Notes: generated from the letters alone by a model not told the origin. Shown: positions 30,889 through 41,686, numbered from the stretch's first letter. The stretch: DNA of 64,000 bases from Prochlorococcus sp. AG-436-J02 (GCA_003212625.1 QCPI01000001.1:124001-188000); one strand, 5' to 3'. Made by a program: numbers and translations.

Positions 30889-31347
30889 TTGACTGACATT
30901 ACTTCTTCTAAACATCTCGTTTTAAACAGCGAGCAAATAATGGGGCTTTTGCCTCATAGATATCCTTTTGCACTTGTTGACAGAGTGATAGAACATGAAG
31001 CAGGCAAAAAGGTGGTGGCAATAAAAAATGTCACTCTTAATGAGCCTCAGTTTCAAGGCCATTTCCCTGAAAGGCCTATAATGCCTGGTGTTTTAATAGT
31101 AGAGTCAATGGCTCAGGTAGGTGGTTTGATTGTTTCTCAAATGCCTGATATCCCAAAAGGACTGTTTGTTTTTACTGGGATTGATTCAGTTCGTTTTAGG
31201 CGACCTGTTGTGCCTGGAGATCAATTAGTACTTTCTTGTGAATTGATAAGTATTAAAAGGAAGCGATTTGGAAAAATTAGGGGTGAAGCAAAAGTGGATG
31301 ATCAATTGGTTTGTTCTGGTGATTTGATGTTCTCTCTTGTGGATTGA
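30889..31347 (+). CDS. fabZ: 3-hydroxyacyl-ACP dehydratase
   Basis: [36 protein letters not shown]. Confidence 0.95.
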   Translation: MTDITSSKHLVLNSEQIMGLLPHRYPFALVDRVIEHEAGKKVVAIKNVTLNEPQFQGHFPERPIMPGVLIVESMAQVGGLIVSQMPDIPKGLFVFTGIDSVRFRRPVVPGDQLVLSCELISIKRKRFGKIRGEAKVDDQLVCSGDLMFSLVD

Positions 31348-31351
31348 AGTG

Positions 31352-32206
31352 ATGAGTGAACTTGAATCTTATGAAAACTTAATTGGCAATAAAAAGGTTG
31401 AAATTCATGATTTTGCAGATGTTTCTTCTAGAGCTGAACTTGCAGAAGGTGTGCATGTAGGTTCTGGTGCTGTGATTGGTCCGGATGTGAGTGTTGGTCC
31501 AAATACCTGGATAGGAGCAAATGTAATTATTGAGGGTAGAGTTAAAATAGGATCTAATAATAAGATTTTCCCAGGCGCGTGTATTGGTTTAGAACCTCAA
31601 GATTTAAAGTATATTGGAGATGCGACGGATGTATTAATTGGAGATAATAATACTTTTAGAGAATGCGTCACTATTAATAGGGCTACTTTTGAAGGTGAGA
31701 AAACTATAATTGGTAGTCAAAATTTATTAATGGCCTACTCACATTTAGGACATAATTGTGAGATAGGAAACAATGTAGTCATAGCTAATAGCGTTCAGAT
31801 AGCAGGTCATGTGGTTGTTGAAGATAGAGCAGTTATTGGTGGTTGCTTGGGTATACATCAATTTGTTCATATTGGATATTTAGCTATGGTGGGAGGCATG
31901 ACAAGAGTTGATCGAGATGTTCCTCCATATTGTTTAGCTGAAGGACACCCAGGAAGAATACGAGGGCTAAATAAAGTTGGAATTAAAAGGAAAAATATAG
32001 ATAAAGATAATAAAGAAGAATATATGCAATTGAAAAGAATTTGGAACTTATTATTTAAATCTGAATATGCACTTTCTGATGGTTTAAAAATGGCAAGGCA
32101 AGAGAATTTACTGCAATCTTCCGAAAGACTATGTACATTTATAGAACTTTCTATTGGGAGAGGGAGAAGAGGCTCAATGCCTTCTTTAATAATAAATAAT
32201 AAATAA
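31352..32206 (+). CDS. lpxA: UDP-N-acetylglucosamine acyltransferase
   Basis: Hexapeptide repeats; DLKYIGDATDVLIGDNNTFRECVTINRAT; likely start ATG at 31352 rather than 31337. Confidence 0.94.
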   Translation: MSELESYENLIGNKKVEIHDFADVSSRAELAEGVHVGSGAVIGPDVSVGPNTWIGANVIIEGRVKIGSNNKIFPGACIGLEPQDLKYIGDATDVLIGDNNTFRECVTINRATFEGEKTIIGSQNLLMAYSHLGHNCEIGNNVVIANSVQIAGHVVVEDRAVIGGCLGIHQFVHIGYLAMVGGMTRVDRDVPPYCLAEGHPGRIRGLNKVGIKRKNIDKDNKEEYMQLKRIWNLLFKSEYALSDGLKMARQENLLQSSERLCTFIELSIGRGRRGSMPSLIINNK

Positions 32207-32212
32207 TAAATA

Positions 32213-33388
32213 ATGAAATTATTAATAAGTACTGGTGAGGTGTCTGGGGACTTGCAGGGAAGTTTATTAATAAAAGCTTTAAAGGATAATGCCGAAAAAA
32301 GAAAAATTAAATTAGATATAATTGCTTTAGGTGGGGAAAGAATGAGAGAAGCTGGTGCTAGATTAGTTTCTAATACTTCTTCTATAGGTGCTATAGGTTT
32401 TTTAGAGGCTCTTCCTTATCTCTTCCCAACTTTAAATTCACAATCAAAACTTGATAAGTACTTAAGTTCGTCTCCACCTGATGCAGTAGTTTTGATTGAT
32501 TATATGGGTCCAAATATTCGATTAGGGTTGAAAGTAAAAAAAAAATTTCCTAATATTCCAATAATTTATTACATAGCACCTCAGGAATGGGCTTGGAGGT
32601 TAGGTGATGCGGGTACAACAAATTTGATTAGTTTTACTGATAAAATTTTAGCTATTTTTGAGGAAGAAGCTAAGTTCTATTCAAGTAAGGGAGGAAATGT
32701 CAATTTTGTGGGTCATCCAATGTTGGATTTCTATAGAAATATTCCTAGTAGGGAAGAATCATTACAAAAGATTGGATTAGCTGCCGATAAGAAACTATTA
32801 CTGATAATTCCTGCTTCTAGAAAACAAGAGCTTAAATACATTTTACCAACCTTGCTTAAAGCGGCTAAAATGCTTCAGATGAAAGATCCCTCTATTACTG
32901 TTTTTATACCATCTGGATTAACAGAATTTGATGGAATTTTAAACCAATCTTTAAATGATTATGGCGTTTCCGGACAAGTTATACCCTCAAATGAGGTAGA
33001 CAAATTAAAGCCATTCTTATTTTCAGCTGCTCATATGGCTTTATCTAAGTCTGGAACTATTAATATGGAATTGGCATTGAATTTAGTTCCACAAATCGTC
33101 GGATATAAAGTTAGTAAAATCACTGCTTTTTTTGCTAGATATTTATTGCATTTTAATGTTAAATATATTTCCCCTGTTAATCTTCTTTTAAATCAAATGT
33201 TAATACCAGAGTTTATACAAGATGATTTTAACGCTGAAAAAATTTTTAATTCTGCATTGAGAATCCTTGAAGATGTTTCGATAAAGCAAGATATAATTTA
33301 TGGTTATGAAAGATTGAAAGATAAATTAGGGAAACCAGGAGTTACAGATCGAGCATCGGAGGATATTCTGGATTTACTAGTGAAATGA
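32213..33388 (+). CDS. lpxB: lipid-A-disaccharide synthase
   Basis: STGEVSGDLQGSLLIKAL, YYIAPQEWAW, FVGHPMLD, ALSKSGTINMELAL. Confidence 0.94.
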   Translation: MKLLISTGEVSGDLQGSLLIKALKDNAEKRKIKLDIIALGGERMREAGARLVSNTSSIGAIGFLEALPYLFPTLNSQSKLDKYLSSSPPDAVVLIDYMGPNIRLGLKVKKKFPNIPIIYYIAPQEWAWRLGDAGTTNLISFTDKILAIFEEEAKFYSSKGGNVNFVGHPMLDFYRNIPSREESLQKIGLAADKKLLLIIPASRKQELKYILPTLLKAAKMLQMKDPSITVFIPSGLTEFDGILNQSLNDYGVSGQVIPSNEVDKLKPFLFSAAHMALSKSGTINMELALNLVPQIVGYKVSKITAFFARYLLHFNVKYISPVNLLLNQMLIPEFIQDDFNAEKIFNSALRILEDVSIKQDIIYGYERLKDKLGKPGVTDRASEDILDLLVK

Positions 33389-33996
33389 TTTTTATGACTC
33401 AATTCTTTAGGAAATTAATAGTAACTATTATGCTCTTGCAATTATTAATAATTTCTCCAGTGAAAGTATTGGCTGAATCACAGGAAGCTGTTTTTGCAGG
33501 AGGTTGTTTTTGGTGCCTAGAACATGATCTAGAGAAACTTGATGGAGTTATCTCTGTAGATAGTGGATACTCTGGAGGAGATTTGATCAATCCCACATAT
33601 GAAAATCATAGTGGGCATCAAGAGGTTGTTAAAGTCATTTTTAATTCTGATATAATTAGCTATAAAGATTTACTTAAAAAATATTGGGTTAATATAGATC
33701 CTTTTGACGATAGGGGGCAATTTTGTGATAGAGGTGATTCATATAGGCCTATTATTTTCACATCAAATGAAGAACAGGAACGTGAAGTTAAACAGAGTCG
33801 GGAATTAATCTCTCAAGTTTTGGATATACCTTTGGATCAATTAAAAGTTGATATTCTTGATTCTAAAACCTTTTGGATTGCAGAGAAATATCATCAAGAT
33901 TTTGCAGTAAAAAATCCAATTAAATATAATTTTTATAGAACCAGTTGTGGAAGAGATAATAGACTCAAAATGGTTTGGGGAAAATACAAAAACTAA
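33385..33996 (+). CDS. msrA: peptide methionine-S-sulfoxide reductase with signal-like N-terminus
   Basis: VFAGGCFWCLEHDLEKLDGVISVDSGYSGG, AEKYHQDF. Confidence 0.93.
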   Translation: MIFMTQFFRKLIVTIMLLQLLIISPVKVLAESQEAVFAGGCFWCLEHDLEKLDGVISVDSGYSGGDLINPTYENHSGHQEVVKVIFNSDIISYKDLLKKYWVNIDPFDDRGQFCDRGDSYRPIIFTSNEEQEREVKQSRELISQVLDIPLDQLKVDILDSKTFWIAEKYHQDFAVKNPIKYNFYRTSCGRDNRLKMVWGKYKN

Positions 33997-34063
33997 AAAT
34001 TATTTATATAAAGTTAAATTGAACAAGTATTTTTTGTTTTAAGTCTTTATTTCTGTGAATATA

Positions 34064-35551
34064 TTAATTGGATTTCAAACTCAATTCTTTTATCCAATTA
34101 ACTAATGTTCTAACTCCATATCCAGTTGCCCCCTTCGGATTTATATCTCTATCTTTTTCTGTCCAACACGTACCTGCTATATCTATATGTGCCCATGGAA
34201 TATCTGAATTTACAAATTCTTTTAGAAATAATGCAGCAGTAATTGATCCGCCTGGTCTAGGACCTGTGTTTTGCAAATCAGCAATAGATGATTTAATGCC
34301 AGATTTGTATGAATCTTGCATAGGCATTCTCCAAATACCCTCTCCAGCTTTATGAGCAGCGCTAGTTAATTGTTCAGAGAGCTGATCATTATCAGTCCAT
34401 AATCCAGCGATTTCATCTCCTAATGCAATTACGCATGCTCCAGTAAGAGTAGCGAGATCAACGATGGCGTTTGGTTCAAGTTGACATGCATAAACCAAAG
34501 CATCCGCTAAAGTTAATCTTCCTTCTGCATCAGTATTGTTTACTTCAATAGTTTTTCCATTAGAAGCTTTGACGATGTCACCAGGATGCAATGCAGAACC
34601 ATTAATCATATTTTCGCAAGCAGCAACTATAAAATGAACTTCGGTATTACTCGGTTTTAGTTCTGCTATTGCTCTTGCTGCTCCAAGAACAGAGGCACTT
34701 CCACCCATGTCGTATTTCATTTTTTCTATTTGAGAAGCGCCAACTTTTAAGTTGTATCCACCAGAGTCAAAAGTTAAACCCTTACCAATTAATACAACTT
34801 TATTTTTAGAGATTATTGGAGAATATTTTAAATGTATAAAATTTGGCTCTAGGTCTGATCCTTTTGCAACTGCTAAATAAGCTCCCATACCTAGATCTTC
34901 GCACTCTTTTTTATCGAGAATTTTTAAATCTAGATCATAATCAGTTGCTAATTTTTCAGCTTCCTTCGCTAATTGATATGGAGTTAGGAAATTAGGTGGA
35001 GCCGAAACAAGTTCTCTTGCGAATTTAACTCCTTCGCAAATTGGATTTATTTCGGCAATGGATAAATTGGCTGCTTTGACGTCCAAACCTATCAATTCAA
35101 CTTCCTTTTCTGGAGAAGATTCTTTTGGATCTGATTTGAATCTAAGATCTTTAATAGAGCTCAAGTAAATGGCTTCTCCAACGGCAAATGCAGCTGAGGA
35201 CGGATCAAATGCATCCCAAGGGAAAAATATTCCTAGCTTTCTTTCATAACTAAACACTTGACGAGTACCTATTGAAGCGGCTTTTCTTAGATCATTAATT
35301 AGAAGATTTTCTGCCTTGCCTAACCCTACAAATACTATTTTCTTTATGTTGCCTTCTAAAAGTTCAATTGATAATTTCTGACTTTTCTTGCCTTCGAACT
35401 TTGCATCCTTCACCCTTTGCCTTAAATAATTATCTTTTATTATTGTCTGAAATAAATTTATTTGACTTTCAATTGTTCCTTCCAAAACCCCAGCAATAAG
35501 TACTGATCCTGACCATTCGTTAATTTCTTTGGAGACTGCTGAAATTTGCAT
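34064..35551 (-). CDS. pepA: leucyl aminopeptidase
   Basis: LIGKGLTFDSGGYNLK, NTDAEGRLTLADAL, ATLTGA. Confidence 0.95.
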   Translation of the reverse strand: MQISAVSKEINEWSGSVLIAGVLEGTIESQINLFQTIIKDNYLRQRVKDAKFEGKKSQKLSIELLEGNIKKIVFVGLGKAENLLINDLRKAASIGTRQVFSYERKLGIFFPWDAFDPSSAAFAVGEAIYLSSIKDLRFKSDPKESSPEKEVELIGLDVKAANLSIAEINPICEGVKFARELVSAPPNFLTPYQLAKEAEKLATDYDLDLKILDKKECEDLGMGAYLAVAKGSDLEPNFIHLKYSPIISKNKVVLIGKGLTFDSGGYNLKVGASQIEKMKYDMGGSASVLGAARAIAELKPSNTEVHFIVAACENMINGSALHPGDIVKASNGKTIEVNNTDAEGRLTLADALVYACQLEPNAIVDLATLTGACVIALGDEIAGLWTDNDQLSEQLTSAAHKAGEGIWRMPMQDSYKSGIKSSIADLQNTGPRPGGSITAALFLKEFVNSDIPWAHIDIAGTCWTEKDRDINPKGATGYGVRTLVNWIKELSLKSN

Positions 35552-35588
35552 TTAATTTTTTTACTTATACGAATGATAACAATTTTTT

Positions 35589-36188
35589 TTAATTGATCTG
35601 AGATGTAAATGGTGTTGCCCATATTCCCCTTGTTTCTTTGTTGAAGGGTGGAAGCCAAGTTTGAATAAGATTTTGTTCTAATTCTCTTCTTTTTTTTGTG
35701 TTAACTGGTACATCAAGCCAAAAACGAATGTTTAACTTCGTGCTTATATGTTCTTTTTGTAGAGTCTCGGTATAACTTGAAAGGTAACTCTTGCAGTCAT
35801 GTTCGCCTTTCCACCTTTTCTCTGCCGAAATTGTTTCTCCAATATATAAAATAATATTTTCGTTGGTATTAATTATTTTATCCATTACAAAATAAACTGC
35901 TGGGCCTTCATGCATCATCTTTGGCCACCTCCAAAAACTTAAAGGTAGAGGTGTAAGCTCTATGGGGTTGAAGGTTTGGTTTGTTGTTTCTGCATTGGCT
36001 TCGAATAGTGAAGGTTGATTTATATTCTGACAGCCGTATTTAAAAATGTAAGATTGATGATCAATGATTCTTTTTTGCCATTCCTTGATAACTTTTTTAT
36101 CGATATTTATATCTTGAAAAGCATTTTTGTCTGAAAAATTGACTTCATTATTATTAAATAGGTTATATTGCCGTTCGAATTCTTTCAT
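35589..36188 (-). CDS. GIY-YIG-nuclease-like protein
   Basis: GPAVYFVMDKI..ILYIGETISAEKRWKGEH..ELEQNLIQTWLPPFNKET resembles the GIY-YIG core. Confidence 0.6.
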   Translation of the reverse strand: MKEFERQYNLFNNNEVNFSDKNAFQDINIDKKVIKEWQKRIIDHQSYIFKYGCQNINQPSLFEANAETTNQTFNPIELTPLPLSFWRWPKMMHEGPAVYFVMDKIINTNENIILYIGETISAEKRWKGEHDCKSYLSSYTETLQKEHISTKLNIRFWLDVPVNTKKRRELEQNLIQTWLPPFNKETRGIWATPFTSQIN

Positions 36189-36510
36189 TTTATAAATTTA
36201 TAAAGATTAAAATTAAAAGATAATCCTTAATAAATCTTTGAGATAAGCATAACATGGCTTTATATCTTTTTGATTTCGAACGGTTTAAATTTACCTTGTA
36301 AGAATCAAATAAAAAGGATTTTGCTTCTTTAGTATGTTTTTAACGAACTTAAGTAAGAATTAAAATTCTAGTGGTGTGGCTATTTACACTTCCTGATAAA
36401 TCTTTTTAGATAAAAATGGTCTAAACTGAAATCAAGAGATAAGTGATATAATCACTATTAGTCTTTGAATTCAAAATCAATCAACTTAGCTATCAACTGG
36501 AGATTAAGAT

Positions 36511-36828
36511 ATGAGTTTTTTTGAATCTGAAATTGTTCAGGAAGAGGCGAAAAAACTTTTCACAGATTATCAGAATCTGATGAAATTAGGTTCTGATTAT
36601 GGGAAATTTGATAGAGAAGGTAAGGTCATGTTTATTGATACTATGGAAAATTTAATGGAAAGGTATAAAGTTTTTATGAAAAGATTTGAGCTTTCGGAAG
36701 ATTTTCAGGCAAAGATGACAGTTGAACAGTTGAAGACTCAGTTGGGGCAATTTGGAATCACGCCTGATCAAATGTTTGAGCAAATGAATAGAACTTTGGA
36801 AAGAATGAAATCAGAATTGGATAAATGA
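36511..36828 (+). CDS. DUF1825 family cyanobacterial protein
   Basis: FESEIVQEEAKKLFTDYQNLMKLGSDYGKFDREGKVMFIDTMENLMERYKVFMKRFELSEDFQA. Confidence 0.85.
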   Translation: MSFFESEIVQEEAKKLFTDYQNLMKLGSDYGKFDREGKVMFIDTMENLMERYKVFMKRFELSEDFQAKMTVEQLKTQLGQFGITPDQMFEQMNRTLERMKSELDK

Positions 36829-36854
36829 TTTTTAACTTTTTAGATATTTAAATT

Positions 36855-38102
36855 ATGTTAGATAAATTTAAAGAATTACCTGATTGGATCTCTAGAGGTT
36901 TAGATGATCTTTTCCCTTACAATAATTCAGAAGATTTAGATCAAAGTTTTATAAAAAGATTAGAACTGTCATCCAAAGAAAAAAAACCTTTGCGTGTAAA
37001 ACTTGGTATTGATCCCACGGGAACTGATATTCATCTTGGACATAGTATTCTTTTTAGAAAACTACGTGCCTTCCAAGATGCTGGGCATACGGCAGTACTT
37101 ATAATTGGAGATTTTACTGCAAGGATTGGAGACCCAACTGGTAAGAGCAAAACTAGAGTTCAGATTGGAAAAGATGAAGTTGAATCAAATGCATTGAATT
37201 ATCTTGAGCAATTAGGACTTGGTAAAGATCCCAAAGAATCATTGCTCGATTTCTCAACTCCTGGTCGCTTAGAAATTAAAAAAAATAGTAAGTGGCTTGA
37301 AAAGCTTAATTTATCTAAAGTTATAGAACTTTTGTCTAATTCAACAGTTGGTCAAATGCTTGCAAAGGAAGATTTTAGTAATCGATATAAATCTGGAACT
37401 CCTATCTCTCTTCATGAGTTTCTTTATCCACTCCTTCAAGGATATGATTCAGTTGCAATTAATTCTGATTTAGAATTAGGTGGTACTGATCAGAAATTTA
37501 ATATCGCAATGGGAAGAGATTTACAGAGATTTTTTGGACAGAAGCCTCAATTTGGAATGTTATTGCCTATTTTAGTGGGGTTAGATGGAACTCAAAAAAT
37601 GAGTAAAAGTTTAGGTAATTTTGTAGGGATAAATGAAGATTCATTATCTATGTATTCAAAACTAGAGAAGGTTCCAGATGATTTAGTTTATAGTTATTTG
37701 GATTTACTAACTAATGAAAATTTACAGGAGTTAAATTCCAACCCAAGAGAGTTGCAGAAATTCATGGCTTTAACAATAACCTCTAATTTTAAAGGAGTTG
37801 AAGCAGCAAAAAAAGCTCAATCTAACTCTGAAAAATTAGTTTTAGGAACTCAAGATGCTCTGGATGAAATACCAGAAGCTTCAATCTCTAAAGTAAATTT
37901 TCCAGCTAAGGCCTTTTATGTATTTAGTAAGATGGAATTGTGTGCAAGTAGTAGTGAGGCTAGAAGACAAATTATTGGAGGTGGAGTAAGAATTGATGGA
38001 AAAAAAATTATAGATCCTAATTTAGAGTTTGAAAATCCAGATGATCTTATAGGGAAAATCTTGCAAGTAGGAAAGAAAAAATTTCTCCGTATTTCAAGTT
38101 GA
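36855..38102 (+). CDS. tyrS: tyrosyl-tRNA synthetase
   Basis: [33 protein letters not shown]. Confidence 0.97.
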   Translation: MLDKFKELPDWISRGLDDLFPYNNSEDLDQSFIKRLELSSKEKKPLRVKLGIDPTGTDIHLGHSILFRKLRAFQDAGHTAVLIIGDFTARIGDPTGKSKTRVQIGKDEVESNALNYLEQLGLGKDPKESLLDFSTPGRLEIKKNSKWLEKLNLSKVIELLSNSTVGQMLAKEDFSNRYKSGTPISLHEFLYPLLQGYDSVAINSDLELGGTDQKFNIAMGRDLQRFFGQKPQFGMLLPILVGLDGTQKMSKSLGNFVGINEDSLSMYSKLEKVPDDLVYSYLDLLTNENLQELNSNPRELQKFMALTITSNFKGVEAAKKAQSNSEKLVLGTQDALDEIPEASISKVNFPAKAFYVFSKMELCASSSEARRQIIGGGVRIDGKKIIDPNLEFENPDDLIGKILQVGKKKFLRISS

Positions 38103-38111
38103 TAGATATTA

Positions 38112-38837
38112 ATGAAGAATATACATAATCCATGTGAAAAAATAATTATCGCCTTAGATGGTATGGGGAAAAATGATGTCTTCAATTTACTTAATGAAAT
38201 ACCTGAAGTCATCTGGGTTAAGGTTGGATTAGAATTATTTGTTAGTGAGGGACCGGATATATTATCGATTTTAAGAGATAAGGGGAAGAAAATATTTTTA
38301 GATTTGAAATTTCATGATATTCCTACAACAGTTGCTAAAGCATGTTTTGCAGCATCACAAACTGGAGCTGAATTTATTTCCTTGCATAGTTGCGCAGGTA
38401 TGAAGGCTCTAAAGATGGCGAAGGAAGCTGCACATGAAGGATCGGCTAAAGTTAATTTAATGCCACCAAAACTATTAGGAATAACAATTTTAACTAGTTG
38501 GACGCAAGAAAGTTTTGTGGGTGATCTCTTGATTGATCAACCAATAGACCAGCGTGTTAAACACTTTGCTGAGATTGCTTCGAATTCTGGATTAGGAGGA
38601 TGTGTTTGTAGCCCTAGAGAAGTTAAATTTCTGCGTAAAATATACCCTGAGACTTTTGAGTTGGTAACTCCTGGAATTCGTTCATTAGGCTCAGATACTA
38701 ATGATCAATCTAGGGTTTCTGATGCATCAGAAGCGCTTAAGATGGGAGCATCAAAATTAGTTATTGGGAGAGCAATTACTCAATCAAATAATCCTGCATA
38801 TATGTTCAAAAGTTTTTGTAATAGAATTTTAATTTGA
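38112..38837 (+). CDS. pyrF: orotidine 5'-phosphate decarboxylase
   Basis: IFLDLKFHDIPTTVAKA, LVTPGIR, KLVIGRAITQ. Confidence 0.95.
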   Translation: MKNIHNPCEKIIIALDGMGKNDVFNLLNEIPEVIWVKVGLELFVSEGPDILSILRDKGKKIFLDLKFHDIPTTVAKACFAASQTGAEFISLHSCAGMKALKMAKEAAHEGSAKVNLMPPKLLGITILTSWTQESFVGDLLIDQPIDQRVKHFAEIASNSGLGGCVCSPREVKFLRKIYPETFELVTPGIRSLGSDTNDQSRVSDASEALKMGASKLVIGRAITQSNNPAYMFKSFCNRILI

Positions 38838-39437
38838 ATTTTTAGGTTGCCCGATTTTGGGTTCTTTACCTTTAATTAGTCTCACTATATTTTCTCTATG
38901 TCTCCAAACGACTAAAGTCATAGCTAATAATGAAATCACTAGAAATGGTAGAGAAAACTTTGAATTATTAAAGCTTATAAACATTATTAAGGGCAAAGAT
39001 AATGCTGCACTAACACTAGCCAGTGAAACTATTCTAAATAATGTAATCATTAATAGAAAGACACCTAAAGTGGAAAGTCCAACTTGCCATGAGAGACCAA
39101 GAAATATTCCTAAACCTGTCGCCACAGCTTTCCCCCCTTTCCAGTTCAACCAAACAGGCCAAATGTGACCAATCAGAGTTGACAGACCTATAGCGACTTG
39201 CCATGAATCATTGAGGAGAAAATGTTTTGCTAATAAAATAGATAGAACTCCTTTGAAAACATCTATTAGAAATACTGAGATTGCTGCCCGTTTACCAATA
39301 TGTCTTAATACATTTGTTGCTCCGGTAGAACCAGAACCTAATGATCGAATATCAATTCCTTTAGTAATTATCCCAGCTAAATAACCACTAGGAAAAGATC
39401 CAAATAAATATGCTAAAAATAGAATTAATAGATTCAA
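38829..39437 (-). CDS. plsY: glycerol-3-phosphate acyltransferase PlsY
   Basis: YLFGSFPSGYLAG, GSGSTGATNVLR, GHIWPVWLNWKGGKAVATGLG. Confidence 0.95.
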   Translation of the reverse strand: MNLLILFLAYLFGSFPSGYLAGIITKGIDIRSLGSGSTGATNVLRHIGKRAAISVFLIDVFKGVLSILLAKHFLLNDSWQVAIGLSTLIGHIWPVWLNWKGGKAVATGLGIFLGLSWQVGLSTLGVFLLMITLFRIVSLASVSAALSLPLIMFISFNNSKFSLPFLVISLLAMTLVVWRHRENIVRLIKGKEPKIGQPKNSN

Positions 39438-39457
39438 AATAATCTAAATAACGAATC

Positions 39458-40486
39458 TCATATTAATTCATTCTCTTCAAAAATCTCATTTGTACTTCCT
39501 GCAAAAGCTAGCCAAATAGGAAATTGAAGAATAGGAATTTCTACATTTATTTCAGCTGCATCAACAATTATGAAAGGCAAATCACCTCTTTCTTCTATTC
39601 GATCTGCGGTTTCAATAAGTCCATCGGGTCTCTCGAAAAGTACTATTCCGCTATTTGGTCCAAAATCTTCACGGTTAAGTCCTAATGCATCTTGTAAGCA
39701 TCTCCTCCATTCCCCAAGACGCTCTGGTTGACTAGCTAAAACCAAAGTTTGAAATTGTTCTCCATATAATTCACCTAAAATCGCAATAATCCCTGCTGCA
39801 ACTAAAGCATTCTTTGATCTATTCCCTCTGCTTGGAAGCGCACCTCGCCCTCCCATGCTGAAGAACCAATCTTCAAGCATTTTAATGTCATTATTTACCA
39901 AACTTCTTCTAAGTTTCCAAGGCTCTGCATAGAAATCGGGTTGTTCTAAGAATTGATTAAAACATTTTCTTATTAAATTCTCATCGGGTTTGAAAGTATC
40001 AGCGATAGCAGGAATAAGCTCTTTCTCTTGATAAGACTCTGGCCTTTTATTTTCATCAAGTGGAGATGGCTTAACTATGACTGGTGGTACAACAAGCTCT
40101 AGTTGCTCGGCAGATTGAGCTAAGTCTTGTAATGCACCGGTTAAATATTCCTGAAACCCTTTAACCTTTCTAGCAATTGCATCAGATTGACCTGAGAATG
40201 AGCTCTTAAGTTCATTCTCAATTTGAACTTTCTTTTTAGTAAGTTCTTCTAATTCTTTTTCTAATTTCTCCCGTGAAAGCTGAAGATCTTTAAGGGCTAG
40301 GTTAATTAAAGGCTCTGTCTGTGAGTTAGAAAGTTTTTCATAGCTTTCAGAAGTATTGATACTTGGTGATTTAGAATTTTTCTCGATAGGAGTTTTTTGC
40401 GGAACTTCCTCTGTGGAAGAGTTTTCTACAGAAATATTCTTTTCCGAACTTTGTTTTTTTAGAGATAGATTTTCTTCGGATTCCAT
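39458..40486 (-). CDS. DUF3086-like cyanobacterial protein
   Basis: Coiled-coil N-terminus and FYAEPWKLRRSLVNNDIKMLEDWFFSMGGRGALPSRGNRSKNALV. Confidence 0.75.
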   Translation of the reverse strand: MESEENLSLKKQSSEKNISVENSSTEEVPQKTPIEKNSKSPSINTSESYEKLSNSQTEPLINLALKDLQLSREKLEKELEELTKKKVQIENELKSSFSGQSDAIARKVKGFQEYLTGALQDLAQSAEQLELVVPPVIVKPSPLDENKRPESYQEKELIPAIADTFKPDENLIRKCFNQFLEQPDFYAEPWKLRRSLVNNDIKMLEDWFFSMGGRGALPSRGNRSKNALVAAGIIAILGELYGEQFQTLVLASQPERLGEWRRCLQDALGLNREDFGPNSGIVLFERPDGLIETADRIEERGDLPFIIVDAAEINVEIPILQFPIWLAFAGSTNEIFEENELI

Positions 40487-40523
40487 ATTTCAAAAACTTC
40501 AATTAAGGTTTCAATTTTGATGA

Positions 40524-40931
40524 TTATACTGCTTTTTCTATTTCTAAATCCTTAACTCTTAACCTTAACTGTTCTCTTAATGAGTTGACCTCAAAAAGTA
40601 TAGGCAATAGATGAGGGCTGGCTTCTTCTCTAAAGTAAAGTAAACCTGGTAATTGAGGTAAAATTATTCTCCATGCTATCCAGTTTTTAAAAGGAAATCT
40701 TCTTAACTCATTTCCTAATTGCATGACAATTAGATCGTCTTTAGTAAATTTCAATTTTAAGGTAAAAGATTGCAGTAGTAGAAAAAAACCAAAACTACTA
40801 ATTATAATTGTAGGCCAGGGATAAAAAGGTGTTATTAAAAATAATAAGCCTATTAATATGATAAAAAATGGTAAACGATAAGAAGGCGACAAGATCACAC
40901 TATCTTTATCAAGAGGATTTTCTGAAGTCAT
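40524..40931 (-). CDS. DUF3119-like membrane protein (start likely MTSENPL)
   Basis: Two hydrophobic segments then FRFPFKNWIAW-type region; the ORF-track extension to 41066 overlaps the upstream permease gene. Confidence 0.6.
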   Translation of the reverse strand: MTSENPLDKDSVILSPSYRLPFFIILIGLLFLITPFYPWPTIIISSFGFFLLLQSFTLKLKFTKDDLIVMQLGNELRRFPFKNWIAWRIILPQLPGLLYFREEASPHLLPILFEVNSLREQLRLRVKDLEIEKAV

Positions 40932-40936
40932 GGTTT

Positions 40937-41683
40937 TTATCCAAAAAGAATTTGGGTGAGTAAAACATCTACTAAAGAAACGGTTATTAGAGTCATTACT
41001 ACTGCTCCAGTAGTGCTCGATCCTACTTCTTTTGGACCTCCACGAGTGGTTAAACCCCATCCACAAGCAATAATTGCTATTAAGAAACCAAACACCAATG
41101 CTTTTACAAGCATAAATGGTAGATCAGATATTGTGAGCCATTCTCTTACGGAATGCCAAAAGATACTTGGTGGTATTTGATAGAGAAAAGTGCTACTAAT
41201 TTGACCGCTAAATAAAGCAACAGTAAAAAATAATAAGCATTGGATTGGAGCCATCAAAACCATTGCACAAATTCTTGGAACAACTAAATACTCAACTGGA
41301 TCTGTTTGCAGCATTGTAATTGCATCAATTTGTTCGGTAACTTTCATAGTGCCTATTTGAGCCGCATAAGCAGTTGCAACTTTTCCAGTGAGAAGAGTTG
41401 CAGTAAGTAAGGGAGCTATCTCTCTAGCCATCCCAATTGCTAAAAGGCCGCCAACTTCAGACCCTAAACCTTTTTCACTTAATTCTGCAGCAACTTGAAT
41501 ATTAAAAACTGTTCCAGCAGCAATGCCGGTTATTAAAACTATTAAAAAACTTCCTGGGCCTGCTTCCATTAATTGGTCGATCAAGTCTGAATTGTTGATA
41601 TGACCTTTAAAAGTTGAAGTGATAGCTTGCCCCCCTATTAATAGACTGGCACCAAATCTTTTTAGCCATCTAGGTGAATTCAT
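40937..41683 (-). CDS. MlaE/TGD1-family ABC transporter permease
   Basis: MAREIAPLLTATLLTGKVATAYAAQIGTMKVTEQIDAITMLQTDPVEYLVVPRI. Confidence 0.92.
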   Translation of the reverse strand: MNSPRWLKRFGASLLIGGQAITSTFKGHINNSDLIDQLMEAGPGSFLIVLITGIAAGTVFNIQVAAELSEKGLGSEVGGLLAIGMAREIAPLLTATLLTGKVATAYAAQIGTMKVTEQIDAITMLQTDPVEYLVVPRICAMVLMAPIQCLLFFTVALFSGQISSTFLYQIPPSIFWHSVREWLTISDLPFMLVKALVFGFLIAIIACGWGLTTRGGPKEVGSSTTGAVVMTLITVSLVDVLLTQILFG

Positions 41684-41686
41684 AAA

